A stretch of DNA of 22,024 bases, taken from assembly GCA_902798605.1 (NCBI GenBank), contig CADBXH010000023.1, forward strand, positions 1 through 22,024, written 5' to 3'. Made by a program: the position numbers and the translations under genes. The stretch is from an uncultured Ruminococcus sp. (GTDB taxonomy: Bacteria; Bacillota_A; Clostridia; Oscillospirales; Acutalibacteraceae). The notes beneath the pieces were generated by a model. That model was not told the origin of the DNA. It saw only the letters and a list, made by a program, of their open reading frames with translations, and searched no databases. Below are positions 14,800 through 22,024 of this stretch, piece after piece. Each line of letters starts with the position of its first letter. The first letter of the stretch is position 1.

Positions 14800-15858
14800 A
14801 TGAAAAATCCGGATTATATTGCCGAAATAAATAATTTATTACAGCCTGAAATTGTAACTATGCTTACTCAAATCCATGAGTATAAGGGTGAGCAAATGCT
14901 TTTTGTAGAGGCAAAGCGCGACGCTCTTACACAGTTGCTCGAAATTGCCAAGATCCAAAGTACAGAGGCTTCAAATAAACTTGAAGGAATCTATACTTCT
15001 GATCAGCGTCTGAAAAAAATTGTCCTCGATAAAACAAATCCCACGAACAGAAGCGAGCAGGAGATTGCCGGATATCGTGACGTCTTAACTACCATTCACG
15101 AAAACTACGATTATATTCCGCTTAAGCCGGGAACTATCCTTCAGCTTCACCGCGATTTGTACAGATACAGTGGCAGTTCAATTGGCGGAAGCTATAAAAG
15201 CACAGATAACGTGATTGAAGAAAAAGACAGCGAGGGCAATACATTTGTTCGTTTTCAGCCGGTTTCCGCATGGGAAACACCTGAATCAATAGAAAAGATC
15301 TGCAACGCTTATAACGACGCGTTAAAGAATCCTGATGCAAACCCGCTGCTGTTGATCCCGATTTTTATTCTTGATTTTCTATGTGTTCATCCGTTTATTG
15401 ACGGCAACGGTCGTATTAGCCGCTTGCTGACCTTACTGCTTTTGTATCGCAGCGGATATATTGTAGGAAAATACATCAGTATAGAGAAGATAATCGAAAA
15501 AACGAAGGACACTTATTACGATGCGCTTCAAAGCAGTTCTTCAGGATGGCACGAGGGCAAAAATGACTACGTTCCGTTTGTGAGTTATATGCTGGGCGTA
15601 ATAGTCGCGGCGTATAAGGATTTTACCGAAAGGGTTCAGTCGTTTTCGTCAAATAATATGTCCAAGCCCGAGCGAATCAGAGAAATAATAAAAAATCATC
15701 TTGGAAAGATAACCAAATCCGAAATTATGAAACAGTGCCCTGATATCAGTCAGGTTACTGTACAGCGAACGCTTGCAGAATTACAGGATAAGGGCGAGAT
15801 AATCAAAATCAGCGGAGGTCGTTATACCTCCTACACATGGAACAGGGAGAATGAGTGA
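14800..15858 (+). CDS. Fic-family protein with winged-helix C-terminus
   Basis: This 352-residue protein has the Fic core motif HPFIDGNGR at 197-205, with catalytic histidine 197. An N-terminal S-x-x-x-E-G motif (SNKLEG, 58-63) matches the built-in inhibitory helix of class II Fic proteins. Fic enzymes usually transfer AMP to target proteins. Residues ~288-345 form a winged-helix-like domain (ERIREIIKNHL...VTVQRTLAELQDKGEI), likely DNA-binding. The start at 14800 is preferred because AGAAGGAAG precedes it by about 8 nt; a 9-codon ORF (14771-14800) ends on the start codon. Its stop overlaps the hsdM start (TGATG). Fic/winged-helix genes are often linked to type I restriction loci. A regulatory role is inferred. 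Confidence 0.9.
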   Translation: MKNPDYIAEINNLLQPEIVTMLTQIHEYKGEQMLFVEAKRDALTQLLEIAKIQSTEASNKLEGIYTSDQRLKKIVLDKTNPTNRSEQEIAGYRDVLTTIHENYDYIPLKPGTILQLHRDLYRYSGSSIGGSYKSTDNVIEEKDSEGNTFVRFQPVSAWETPESIEKICNAYNDALKNPDANPLLLIPIFILDFLCVHPFIDGNGRISRLLTLLLLYRSGYIVGKYISIEKIIEKTKDTYYDALQSSSSGWHEGKNDYVPFVSYMLGVIVAAYKDFTERVQSFSSNNMSKPERIREIIKNHLGKITKSEIMKQCPDISQVTVQRTLAELQDKGEIIKISGGRYTSYTWNRENE

Positions 15859-17360
15859 TGATTACAGGTGAATTAAAAAATAAAATCGACGGTTTATGGG
15901 ACATCTTCGCGGCAGGCGGATTGGTAAATCCCCTTGATGTTATTGAGCAGATAACCTATCTGATGTTTATACACGATCTGGACGAGGCGGATAACACAAA
16001 GGCAAAGGAATGCGCTATGCTCGGCTTGCCGTTCAAGAGCATTTTTTCGGATGAAGTGACTATCGGAGAACGAAAAGTCAACGGACAGCAGCTAAAATGG
16101 TCGGTGTTCCACGATTTTCCCGCAACGCAGATGTACACAGTTGTGCAGGAAGATGTGTTCCCGTTCATCAAGAACCTTCACGCCGATAAAAACAGCGCTT
16201 ACGCAAAATATATGGACGACGCGATTTTTAAATTGCCGACTCCGCTTGTGCTGTCAAAGGTCGTTGACGCGCTTGATAATATCTACGAGCTGATGGATAA
16301 GGAGCAAAGCGCTGATGTGCGCGGCGATGTTTATGAGTATTTGCTCAGCAAAATATCCCAGTCGGGACTTAATGGACAGTTCCGCACTCCGCGCCATATT
16401 ATCCGTATGATGGTAGAGCTTATGCAGCCGACTCCGGATGAGGTTATCTGCGACCCTGCCTGCGGAACATCCGGATTCCTTGTAACGGCGGGCGAGTACC
16501 TGAAAGAGACGCACAAGGAAGCGATTTTCTTTGACCGCGCAAAGAAAGATCACTATATGAACCATATGTTTTTCGGCTACGATATGGACAGGACGATGCT
16601 GCGTATCGGCGCGATGAATATGATGACCCACGGGATCGAAAGCCCTTTTATTGAGTACCGCGACAGCCTTAGCGACCAGAATCAGGATAAAAACAAATAC
16701 AGCCTGATCCTTGCTAATCCGCCGTTCAAGGGCAGCCTTGATTATGACACGGTTTCTGCGGATCTGCTCAAAATCTGCAAGACCAAAAAGACGGAGTTGC
16801 TGTTTATCGCGCTGTTTTTGAGAATGCTCCGCGTCGGAGGAAGATGCGCCTGTATCGTACCCGACGGAGTTCTTTTCGGCTCGTCAAAAGCGCATAAGGC
16901 AATACGTAAGGCGTTGGTAGAAGAAAACAGGCTCGAAGCGGTCATTTCAATGCCTTCGGGCGTGTTCAAGCCATACGCGGGTGTATCGACCGGAATTTTG
17001 ATTTTCACAAAGACAGGGCACGGCGGCACGGACAAGGTTTGGTTTTATGATATGAAAGCCGACGGGCTCTCGCTCGATGATAAGCGCACGCCCGTCGCCG
17101 AAAACGATATCCCCGATATCATCAACCGCTTCCAAAACCGCGAGCAGGAGGAAAGCCGCGAGCGCACCGAGCAGTCGTTCTTTGTTCCAAAGGATGAGAT
17201 TGTCGAAAACGATTACGACCTCTCTATCAATAAGTACAAAAAGGTAGAGTATGTCCCCGTAGAATATCCGCCGACAAGTGAGATCCTCGCCGACCTCAAA
17301 ACGCTCGAGCAGGAGATAGCAAAAGGTCTGGAAGAATTGGAGGGGATGTTGGGTGAGTAG
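15858..17360 (+). CDS. hsdM: Type I restriction-modification methyltransferase subunit
   Basis: This 500-residue N6-adenine methyltransferase has an HsdM N-terminal helical domain (ITYLMFIHDLDEADN). The catalytic domain carries FRTPRHIIRMM, the SAM-binding motif DPACGTSGFL (about 199-208) and the catalytic NPPF (287-290). Length is normal and no lesion is visible. The ATG at 15858 overlaps the Fic stop codon by one base and its 3' end overlaps hsdS by 8 nt, so the three are translationally coupled. With HsdS it methylates a bipartite site and with HsdR it forms the restriction complex. Base composition is moderate, clearly less AT-rich than the hsdS that follows. Confidence 0.95.
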   Translation: MITGELKNKIDGLWDIFAAGGLVNPLDVIEQITYLMFIHDLDEADNTKAKECAMLGLPFKSIFSDEVTIGERKVNGQQLKWSVFHDFPATQMYTVVQEDVFPFIKNLHADKNSAYAKYMDDAIFKLPTPLVLSKVVDALDNIYELMDKEQSADVRGDVYEYLLSKISQSGLNGQFRTPRHIIRMMVELMQPTPDEVICDPACGTSGFLVTAGEYLKETHKEAIFFDRAKKDHYMNHMFFGYDMDRTMLRIGAMNMMTHGIESPFIEYRDSLSDQNQDKNKYSLILANPPFKGSLDYDTVSADLLKICKTKKTELLFIALFLRMLRVGGRCACIVPDGVLFGSSKAHKAIRKALVEENRLEAVISMPSGVFKPYAGVSTGILIFTKTGHGGTDKVWFYDMKADGLSLDDKRTPVAENDIPDIINRFQNREQEESRERTEQSFFVPKDEIVENDYDLSINKYKKVEYVPVEYPPTSEILADLKTLEQEIAKGLEELEGMLGE

Positions 17361-18450
17361 ATACACTTTTCAAGATGTACTTGAAATTAGAAATGGTCGA
17401 AATCAGAAAAAGGTTGAAAATCCAAATGGTAAATATCCCATTTATGGTAGCGGAGGTATTATGGGGTATGCAGATGATTATATTTGTGAGGCAAATACTG
17501 TTATTATCGGAAGAAAAGGCAGTATAAACAATCCGATATTTGTAAGTGAACCATTTTGGAATGTTGATACAGCTTTTGGTTTGGTTGCAAACAAGTGCAT
17601 GTTGTTACCCAGATATTTGTATTATTTTTGTGAATTCTTTGATTTTGAAAGATTAAATAAAACTGTTACTATTCCAAGTCTTACAAAAACAGATTTGTTA
17701 AAAATAAAAATAAATTTGCCTGATATTCAAACTCAAAAACAAATAATAAATAAAATACATAATGTTGAAATAGTAATTTCACTTCGAAATCAGCAATTAA
17801 AAAAACTTGACGAGCTTGTCAAATCACGGTTTGTGGAGATGTTTGGGGATCCGGAAGTAAATTCATTAAATTGGAATAATATGAATCTTGCGAATTGCAT
17901 TGTGAAATCTAATAACGGAATGGCACGTAGAGGCAATGATGCAAACGGAAACATTGTTTTAAGATTAGTTGAACTCCAAACTGGCTATATTGATTATTCA
18001 TCTGTTAATCGAATTCAACTTTCAAACGATGAAAAACAAAAGTATTTACTTAATGATAATGATTTTTTATTTGCTCGTGTTAACGGTAATCCTGAATACG
18101 TGGGTAGATGTGCTACTTTTCGTAAAATAAATGAACCTGTCTATCATAATGATCATATTATAAGAGTTAGGTTTAATGAAAAATTGTTAAGTTGTACTTT
18201 TTTAAGCGTGCTCTTAAACAGTGATTATGGAAAAAGACAAATGAAAAGTAAAATAAAAACTTCAGCAGGTCAATATACAATTAGTCAAGATGGGATAGCA
18301 GCAATAAGAATTCCTATTCCACCTCTCAGGCTACAAACAACATTTGCCGATTTTGTTGCCAAAGTCGAAAATCAAAAAGCAACCGTACAAAAAAGCATAG
18401 ATAAACTGGAAATGCTCAAAAAGAGCTTAATGCAAGAGTATTTTGGATAA
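17353..18450 (+). CDS. hsdS: Type I restriction-modification specificity subunit
   Basis: This 365-residue HsdS has two target-recognition domains: TRD1 (about 1-125, with GKYPIYGSGG and PSLTKTDLLKIKI) and TRD2 (about 170-330, ending YTISQDGIAAIRIPIPP). Each is followed by a helical conserved region, KKLDELVKSRFVEMFGDP at about 150-166 and KLEMLKKSLMQEYFG at the end. The GTG at 17353 follows GGAGGGG by 7 nt and overlaps hsdM, so it is the likely start. Composition drops sharply to AT-rich at this gene. The second half contains FARVNGNPEYVGRCATF, typical of TRDs. The recognised DNA sequence cannot be read from the protein. An hsdS-like tail remnant lies 1.1 kb downstream. Confidence 0.93.
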   Translation: MSRYTFQDVLEIRNGRNQKKVENPNGKYPIYGSGGIMGYADDYICEANTVIIGRKGSINNPIFVSEPFWNVDTAFGLVANKCMLLPRYLYYFCEFFDFERLNKTVTIPSLTKTDLLKIKINLPDIQTQKQIINKIHNVEIVISLRNQQLKKLDELVKSRFVEMFGDPEVNSLNWNNMNLANCIVKSNNGMARRGNDANGNIVLRLVELQTGYIDYSSVNRIQLSNDEKQKYLLNDNDFLFARVNGNPEYVGRCATFRKINEPVYHNDHIIRVRFNEKLLSCTFLSVLLNSDYGKRQMKSKIKTSAGQYTISQDGIAAIRIPIPPLRLQTTFADFVAKVENQKATVQKSIDKLEMLKKSLMQEYFG

Positions 18451-18477
18451 GGAGTTATTTGATAGGAGGTTAGAAGA

Positions 18478-19527
18478 ATGAATGTTACGTTTTTAATCGG
18501 AAATGGGTTCGATTTGAATTGTGGATTAAAATCATCATATCGAGATGTATACAATGAATATATTAAACAACCATCAAAAACACCTCGAATTAAAAAGTTT
18601 AAAGAAGATATTTGGAATGATATTGATAATTGGGGTGACTTTGAGTTAAGAATGTCCAATTATCTTTCAACCTTTAATACAGAAAACGACTTTCTTGAAT
18701 GTTTAAGAGATTTTAAAAGCTATTTAAATACTTATTTAGAAAATGAGCAATCTCATTTTTTTGATAAATTAAGTAATGACAGATTGTCGGAAAGAGCATC
18801 TATAGAAATGAGTGAATCAATTAATAAATTTTATACTGGTATCACACGTAATTTGGAAGCAGAAATAAACAGTTTACGGAAAAATGATAGTTTGCATTGG
18901 AATTATTACAGTTACATTTGTTTTAATTATACTAATGTTTTAGACAGATTAATTAAGTCAGAAGAACAATCCAATATTATTCATATCCACGGAAGAATCA
19001 ATCAAGATATAGTTCTGGGGATGGATAACGAAAATCAACTGACCAATCATAGCTTTGCGCTAACAAACAGATCAAAACGTGCTTTTATCAAACCGTTTTT
19101 TAATTTTGAATTTGATCGGAGTCGTGTCATTCTGGCGGAGAATCGTATTAAACAAAGTGATGTGATTTGCGTTTACGGTATGTCTTTGGGAGAGTCAGAC
19201 AATTCGTGGAAAAAGCTATTGCTAAAATGGTTGGAGGAAAAAGAAAACAATCATCTGTTCATATATAAGCGAAGATACACTAAATTGGTAACACCAAATT
19301 ATGATGAAAGAATGGATTTTGAAGAAGAAGCCAAAAATGAATTACAAGAATTATTAGGATGTAATGAAGCAATTATGAAGAAAATACATATTCCTTGTGG
19401 AAGAAATATTTTCAATATAAAAAAGGTTATTGAGGAAGAACAACAAAAAATGATAGCTGAAGGAAAGGCGATTATGGAAAGACATAAAGCGCAGAAAGAA
19501 AAAAATAAAAAATATATTGTATCATAA
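18478..19527 (+). CDS. abiH: AbiH-family abortive infection protein
   Basis: This 349-residue protein starts with FLIGNGFDLNCGLKSSY, the signature of the AbiH family (bacteriophage abortive infection AbiH). A FNYTNVLD motif at ~149-156, IHIHG at 168-172 and IVLGMDN at 178-184 follow. The nucleotide-binding-like GNGFDL start and HG motif recall SIR2-like folds, but the overall pattern is AbiH. AbiH was first described as a phage-abortive protein in Lactococcus; its target is not well defined. GGAGG lies 9 nt before the ATG, and the gene starts 27 nt after hsdS with no promoter or terminator in between, so it is probably co-transcribed with it. The C-terminus is a Lys/Glu-rich helix. Confidence 0.88.
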   Translation: MNVTFLIGNGFDLNCGLKSSYRDVYNEYIKQPSKTPRIKKFKEDIWNDIDNWGDFELRMSNYLSTFNTENDFLECLRDFKSYLNTYLENEQSHFFDKLSNDRLSERASIEMSESINKFYTGITRNLEAEINSLRKNDSLHWNYYSYICFNYTNVLDRLIKSEEQSNIIHIHGRINQDIVLGMDNENQLTNHSFALTNRSKRAFIKPFFNFEFDRSRVILAENRIKQSDVICVYGMSLGESDNSWKKLLLKWLEEKENNHLFIYKRRYTKLVTPNYDERMDFEEEAKNELQELLGCNEAIMKKIHIPCGRNIFNIKKVIEEEQQKMIAEGKAIMERHKAQKEKNKKYIVS

Positions 19528-19550
19528 GGGAGCAAATATAAGATTATAAA

Positions 19551-19592
19551 GATAGAATACAAAAATCACTCATGCAGGAGTGTTTTGGATAA
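19551..19592 (+). pseudogene. Remnant of a second hsdS 3' end
   Basis: Codons 19551-19592 read DRIQKSLMQECFG followed by TAA. The last nine codons match the intact hsdS end KSLMQEYFG at eight positions, but with different codons (for example TCA-CTC versus AGC-TTA). This is a diverged second specificity gene, not a copy of the first. An upstream in-frame TAA at about 19539 bounds it. It is non-coding today. Confidence 0.75.
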
Positions 19593-19599
19593 TAAATAC

Positions 19600-19628
19600 T
19601 TGTAATTGAAATAATAGAATAGTATAAT
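19600..19628 (+). promoter_or_regulatory. Promoter of the ATPase/TOPRIM-like pair
   Basis: TTGTAA (19600-19605), a 17-nt spacer and TATAAT (19623-19628) lie 32 nt before the ATPase start, immediately after the hsdS remnant. It allows the pair to be expressed separately from the hsd operon. Confidence 0.7.
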
Positions 19629-19660
19629 AGAATTAATCAGATATAATTCAGGAGGATAAT

Positions 19661-20884
19661 ATGGGAAAAATACTTGGAATTGCAATAAATAACTATGGAT
19701 CTTTGAAAAATATAAAGATGGGACGTTTATATTCTGACCAAAAGCAACAGGATTTAGAAAATATGGTAGCAATAATAGGACCAAGCGGCAATGGAAAAAG
19801 CACATTGGCAGATGCGTTTGGTTTTATTTCTGATTGTATTTCTACCAATGTAGAATCTGCTTGCGACGCTAAAAATCGAGGTGGGTTCGATCAAATTGTT
19901 TCCCAGGGAGTAAATGAACCTATTCATTTTGAAATCTACTACAAAGAAACACAAAACTCTCGACCTATAACTTATGAATTGACAATTGATAAAGATATAT
20001 ATGACAGACCATATGTTAAAGAGGAAAGATTAAGACAAAGAAGACCGGGACAGAAAAGAGGTAGACCTTTATCGTTCTTTCAACTAACTGAAGGGAAAGG
20101 ATATGCTTTTGAAGGGGTTGAAGGTGGACAAGATGATAATGGAAGCATAGAAGGCAAAAAGGTAGATGTTGAGTTGGCAGATAATCGTAAATTAGGAATT
20201 GTTACTTTAGGTGCAATGAAGCAGTATTCCAGAATTGAAAAGTTTTTAGATTTTTTGAAAAGCTGGTATCTTTGCTATTTTTCTCCTGATGCAGCTCGTC
20301 AAATACAAACATCTGCCCCAACACAGCATTTGGATAGAATAGGAAGTAACATAAATAATGTTGCCCAATATATGTATAGAGAGAACAAAGGAAATTTTAA
20401 ACGCATCCTGATGGAAATACAGTCAAAGATTCCAAACATAACAAAGATTGAGCCTATTAAACTGCCTAATGGTCAAATTGTTTTAGAGTTTTATCAAAAA
20501 GGATTTGAACAGCCGTTCTTTTCACAACGTATGTCAGACGGAACATTAAAGCTTTTTGCATATTATTTGCTCCTACATGAAGAGAATCCCAGACAATTAG
20601 TGTTTGTCGAAGAACCAGAAAATGGATTGTATCATCATTATTTAGCTAAGTTAGCTAGCGAAATGAAAAAAAATGTTGGATCGGGATTCACGAAACAACT
20701 ATTTGTTACAACGCATAGTCCGTTTTTTGTAAATGCATTAAATCCTGATCAAGTTTGGGTTTTGGAAAAAGATAAAGAAGGTTTTTCAACAGCAAAACAA
20801 GCCTCGCAATATCAGTTCGTTAAAGAATTGATAGATGAAGGAGCTACCATAGGAGATCTTTGGTATAGCAAATATTTTGGATAA
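19661..20884 (+). CDS. ABC-type/OLD-like AAA ATPase of a two-gene defence pair
   Basis: This 407-residue ATPase of the AAA_15/AAA_21 type has Walker A GPSGNGKST (40-48), an ABC-like signature MSDGT (291-295), Walker B LVFVEEPE (313-320) and an H-loop TTHSP (350-354). The region between is a long insert with basic and coiled stretches. AGGAGG precedes the ATG by a few nt. The gene is followed after 11 nt by a TOPRIM-like gene and has its own promoter. ATPases of this kind act as sensors or loaders for an OLD-type or other nuclease in systems such as PARIS (AriA) and Gabija. Its last codons (YFG-stop plus GG) share 14 nt with the hsdS end. Confidence 0.88.
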   Translation: MGKILGIAINNYGSLKNIKMGRLYSDQKQQDLENMVAIIGPSGNGKSTLADAFGFISDCISTNVESACDAKNRGGFDQIVSQGVNEPIHFEIYYKETQNSRPITYELTIDKDIYDRPYVKEERLRQRRPGQKRGRPLSFFQLTEGKGYAFEGVEGGQDDNGSIEGKKVDVELADNRKLGIVTLGAMKQYSRIEKFLDFLKSWYLCYFSPDAARQIQTSAPTQHLDRIGSNINNVAQYMYRENKGNFKRILMEIQSKIPNITKIEPIKLPNGQIVLEFYQKGFEQPFFSQRMSDGTLKLFAYYLLLHEENPRQLVFVEEPENGLYHHYLAKLASEMKKNVGSGFTKQLFVTTHSPFFVNALNPDQVWVLEKDKEGFSTAKQASQYQFVKELIDEGATIGDLWYSKYFG

Positions 20885-20895
20885 GGGAGAAATAA

Positions 20896-21552
20896 ATGCA
20901 CTACCAGTTTTTAATCGAAGATCAATCAAGTGCAATCTTGGTTGGAATATTAATGGAAAAAATACGGGAATCGAATCCTCAGATAACATTTGATACAAAA
21001 CCGTTTCATGGTATTGGAGGATTCACTAAGAAGAATACAATAAAGGAAACAAAGACAGGGAAACTCCTAAACGACCTTGCGACATATATGAAAGGATTTA
21101 ACAAAAGTTTGCAACACATAAAGGCGGCTCTATTTATTGTGTTGGATAATGATGATAGGGATACTGAAGCATTCAAGTTGGAATTGGAATCAGTTGCAAA
21201 ACAAAACAATATCAGCATTGATCATGTGTTTTGCATAGCTATTGAAGAAGTTGAAGCATGGCTTTTGGGAGATGAAAAAGCATTAATTGAAGCATATCCT
21301 CATTATAATAGTCAAGCTTTGCGCTCATATGTTCAGGACAGCATTTGTGGTACATGGGAAACATTAGCAAATGTAGTGTATCATGGTGGATACATAAAAT
21401 TAAAAAAGGAATGTAAATCATATCATGAGATTGGTGAGCTGAAATGTGAATGGGCAAATCGTATTGGAGAAAAAATGAATATAAATGAAAATGAATCTCC
21501 GAGTTTTAATTTTTTCTTGTCCGAAATAAGTAAAAGAATACCTGCAGCATAG
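20896..21552 (+). CDS. TOPRIM/DUF4276-like protein, likely nuclease partner of the ATPase
   Basis: This 218-residue protein has a TOPRIM-like layout: an acidic residue in the first strand (LIEDQSS, Glu8), a DxD cluster ALFIVLDNDDRD (residues 78-89) and a later acidic helix IEEVEAWLLGDEKAL (116-130). These resemble DUF4276 proteins, where the residues are thought to bind metal. Partnering with an AAA ATPase recalls AriB of PARIS, but AriB is DUF4435, and no DUF4435 signature is recognised here. AAGGGAG precedes the ATG. It is AT-rich like the ATPase. Activity as a nuclease is inferred from fold and context, not shown. Confidence 0.75.
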   Translation: MHYQFLIEDQSSAILVGILMEKIRESNPQITFDTKPFHGIGGFTKKNTIKETKTGKLLNDLATYMKGFNKSLQHIKAALFIVLDNDDRDTEAFKLELESVAKQNNISIDHVFCIAIEEVEAWLLGDEKALIEAYPHYNSQALRSYVQDSICGTWETLANVVYHGGYIKLKKECKSYHEIGELKCEWANRIGEKMNINENESPSFNFFLSEISKRIPAA

Positions 21553-21572
21553 AATACGCACAGGAGTTTTCC

Positions 21573-22024
21573 ATGACCAACTTTGATTTTCTGAAAAAAG
21601 ATAAAAAGTTTGCTCCTTTTGCAGACGTCGCGATCAACGCCGAGCGAATCCTACATATCGACACCGAGGCGAGTGTGCTCAACTGCCGCAGGGCGATGGA
21701 GTTTGCCGTCAAGTGGATGTATTCCGTGGACGGCGATTTGGTTATGCCTTATAACGACAGCCTTGTGGTTTTGATGTCTACCGATGAGTTTCGCGATATC
21801 GTCGGCGCGGATATGCTTCGCCGCATGGACTATATCCGCAGGGTGGGCAACAAGTCCGCTCACGCAGCCACAAAGGTGACTGTTCCCCAGGCGGAGCTCT
21901 GCGTTGAAAACCTCTTTTATTTCCTCGATTTCGTCGCGTATTGCTACGGCAAGGATTATCATGAGCAGACCTTTGATCCGTCTTTGTTAGAGCTTACCGC
22001 GTCGGAAGCTATGGAAATGGTGAC
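21573..22024 (+). CDS. HsdR-like type I restriction subunit, N-terminal part (runs off the window)
   Basis: AGGAG lies 7 nt before the ATG. The 150 codons seen (MTNFDFLKKDKKFAPFADVA..., RRAMEFAVKWMYSVDG, MDYIRRVGNKSAHA) match the DUF4145-type N-terminal domain found in DEAD/DEAH helicase proteins annotated as type I restriction R subunits. The nuclease and helicase motifs lie beyond the edge, so the assignment rests on this domain and on the upstream hsdM and hsdS. Composition returns to the moderate GC of hsdM, unlike the AT-rich genes before it. The frame is open to the last base. Confidence 0.8.
   Translation, partial: MTNFDFLKKDKKFAPFADVAINAERILHIDTEASVLNCRRAMEFAVKWMYSVDGDLVMPYNDSLVVLMSTDEFRDIVGADMLRRMDYIRRVGNKSAHAATKVTVPQAELCVENLFYFLDFVAYCYGKDYHEQTFDPSLLELTASEAMEMV

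Noticed and set aside
18478..19527. SIR2-like NADase interpretation of the abiH gene
   Set aside because: The GNGFDL start, FNYT and HG motifs follow the AbiH family; catalytic SIR2 signatures such as GAGxS and an NxD pair are not evident.
19661..21552. Calling the ATPase/TOPRIM-like pair PARIS (AriA/AriB)
   Set aside because: The ATPase fits in general terms, but the second protein looks like DUF4276 rather than DUF4435, and no search could be run to settle it.

Overview
The window looks like an accessory region of a gut-type Firmicute, most likely a Ruminococcus-like member of the Oscillospiraceae. The reasons are a type I dockerin protein, a fibronectin-III-like surface protein, strong Gram-positive Shine-Dalgarno sites, TTGACA/TATAAT promoters, many hairpin terminators and mixed GC content. 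The assignment is inferred from gene content only. No tRNA, rRNA or CRISPR array was seen.

Left part (1-6430) is largely decayed. A large surface protein enters from the left edge and is broken by two frameshifting deletions inside its repeats (1-3129). After it come a C5-cytosine methyltransferase core fragment (3207-3781) and, on the minus strand, two tandem serine recombinase remnants (3862-5872) carrying nonsense and frameshift lesions. Two small plus-strand genes of unknown function follow (5875-6378). A complete HigB/HigA-type toxin-antitoxin pair with its own promoter and a palindromic operator candidate lies at 6452-7143.

Middle part (7169-13984). A minus-strand operon encodes an AgrC-like GHKL histidine kinase, three small membrane proteins and a membrane-anchored PstS-like binding protein. 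Its LytTR response regulator survives only as a 3' stub next to an IS transposase tail, so the kinase appears orphaned. On the plus strand, an ECF sigma factor, a one-TM partner protein (probable anti-sigma) and a secreted dockerin protein with three internal repeats follow. An IS200-type element with a frameshifted tnpA ends this part.

Right part (14680-22024) is a defence island and the most interesting stretch. A Fic protein with a winged-helix tail, hsdM, hsdS, an AbiH-family gene, a remnant of a second hsdS 3' end, a separately promoted AAA ATPase plus TOPRIM/DUF4276-like pair, and the start of an hsdR-like gene all run in the same direction. The block from hsdS to the TOPRIM-like gene is visibly more AT-rich than the Fic/hsdM and hsdR genes around it. 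It therefore looks like a cargo cassette carried between the modification and restriction subunits of a type I restriction-modification operon. The ATPase/TOPRIM-like pair resembles OLD- or PARIS-like two-gene nucleases in architecture but was not matched to a named system.
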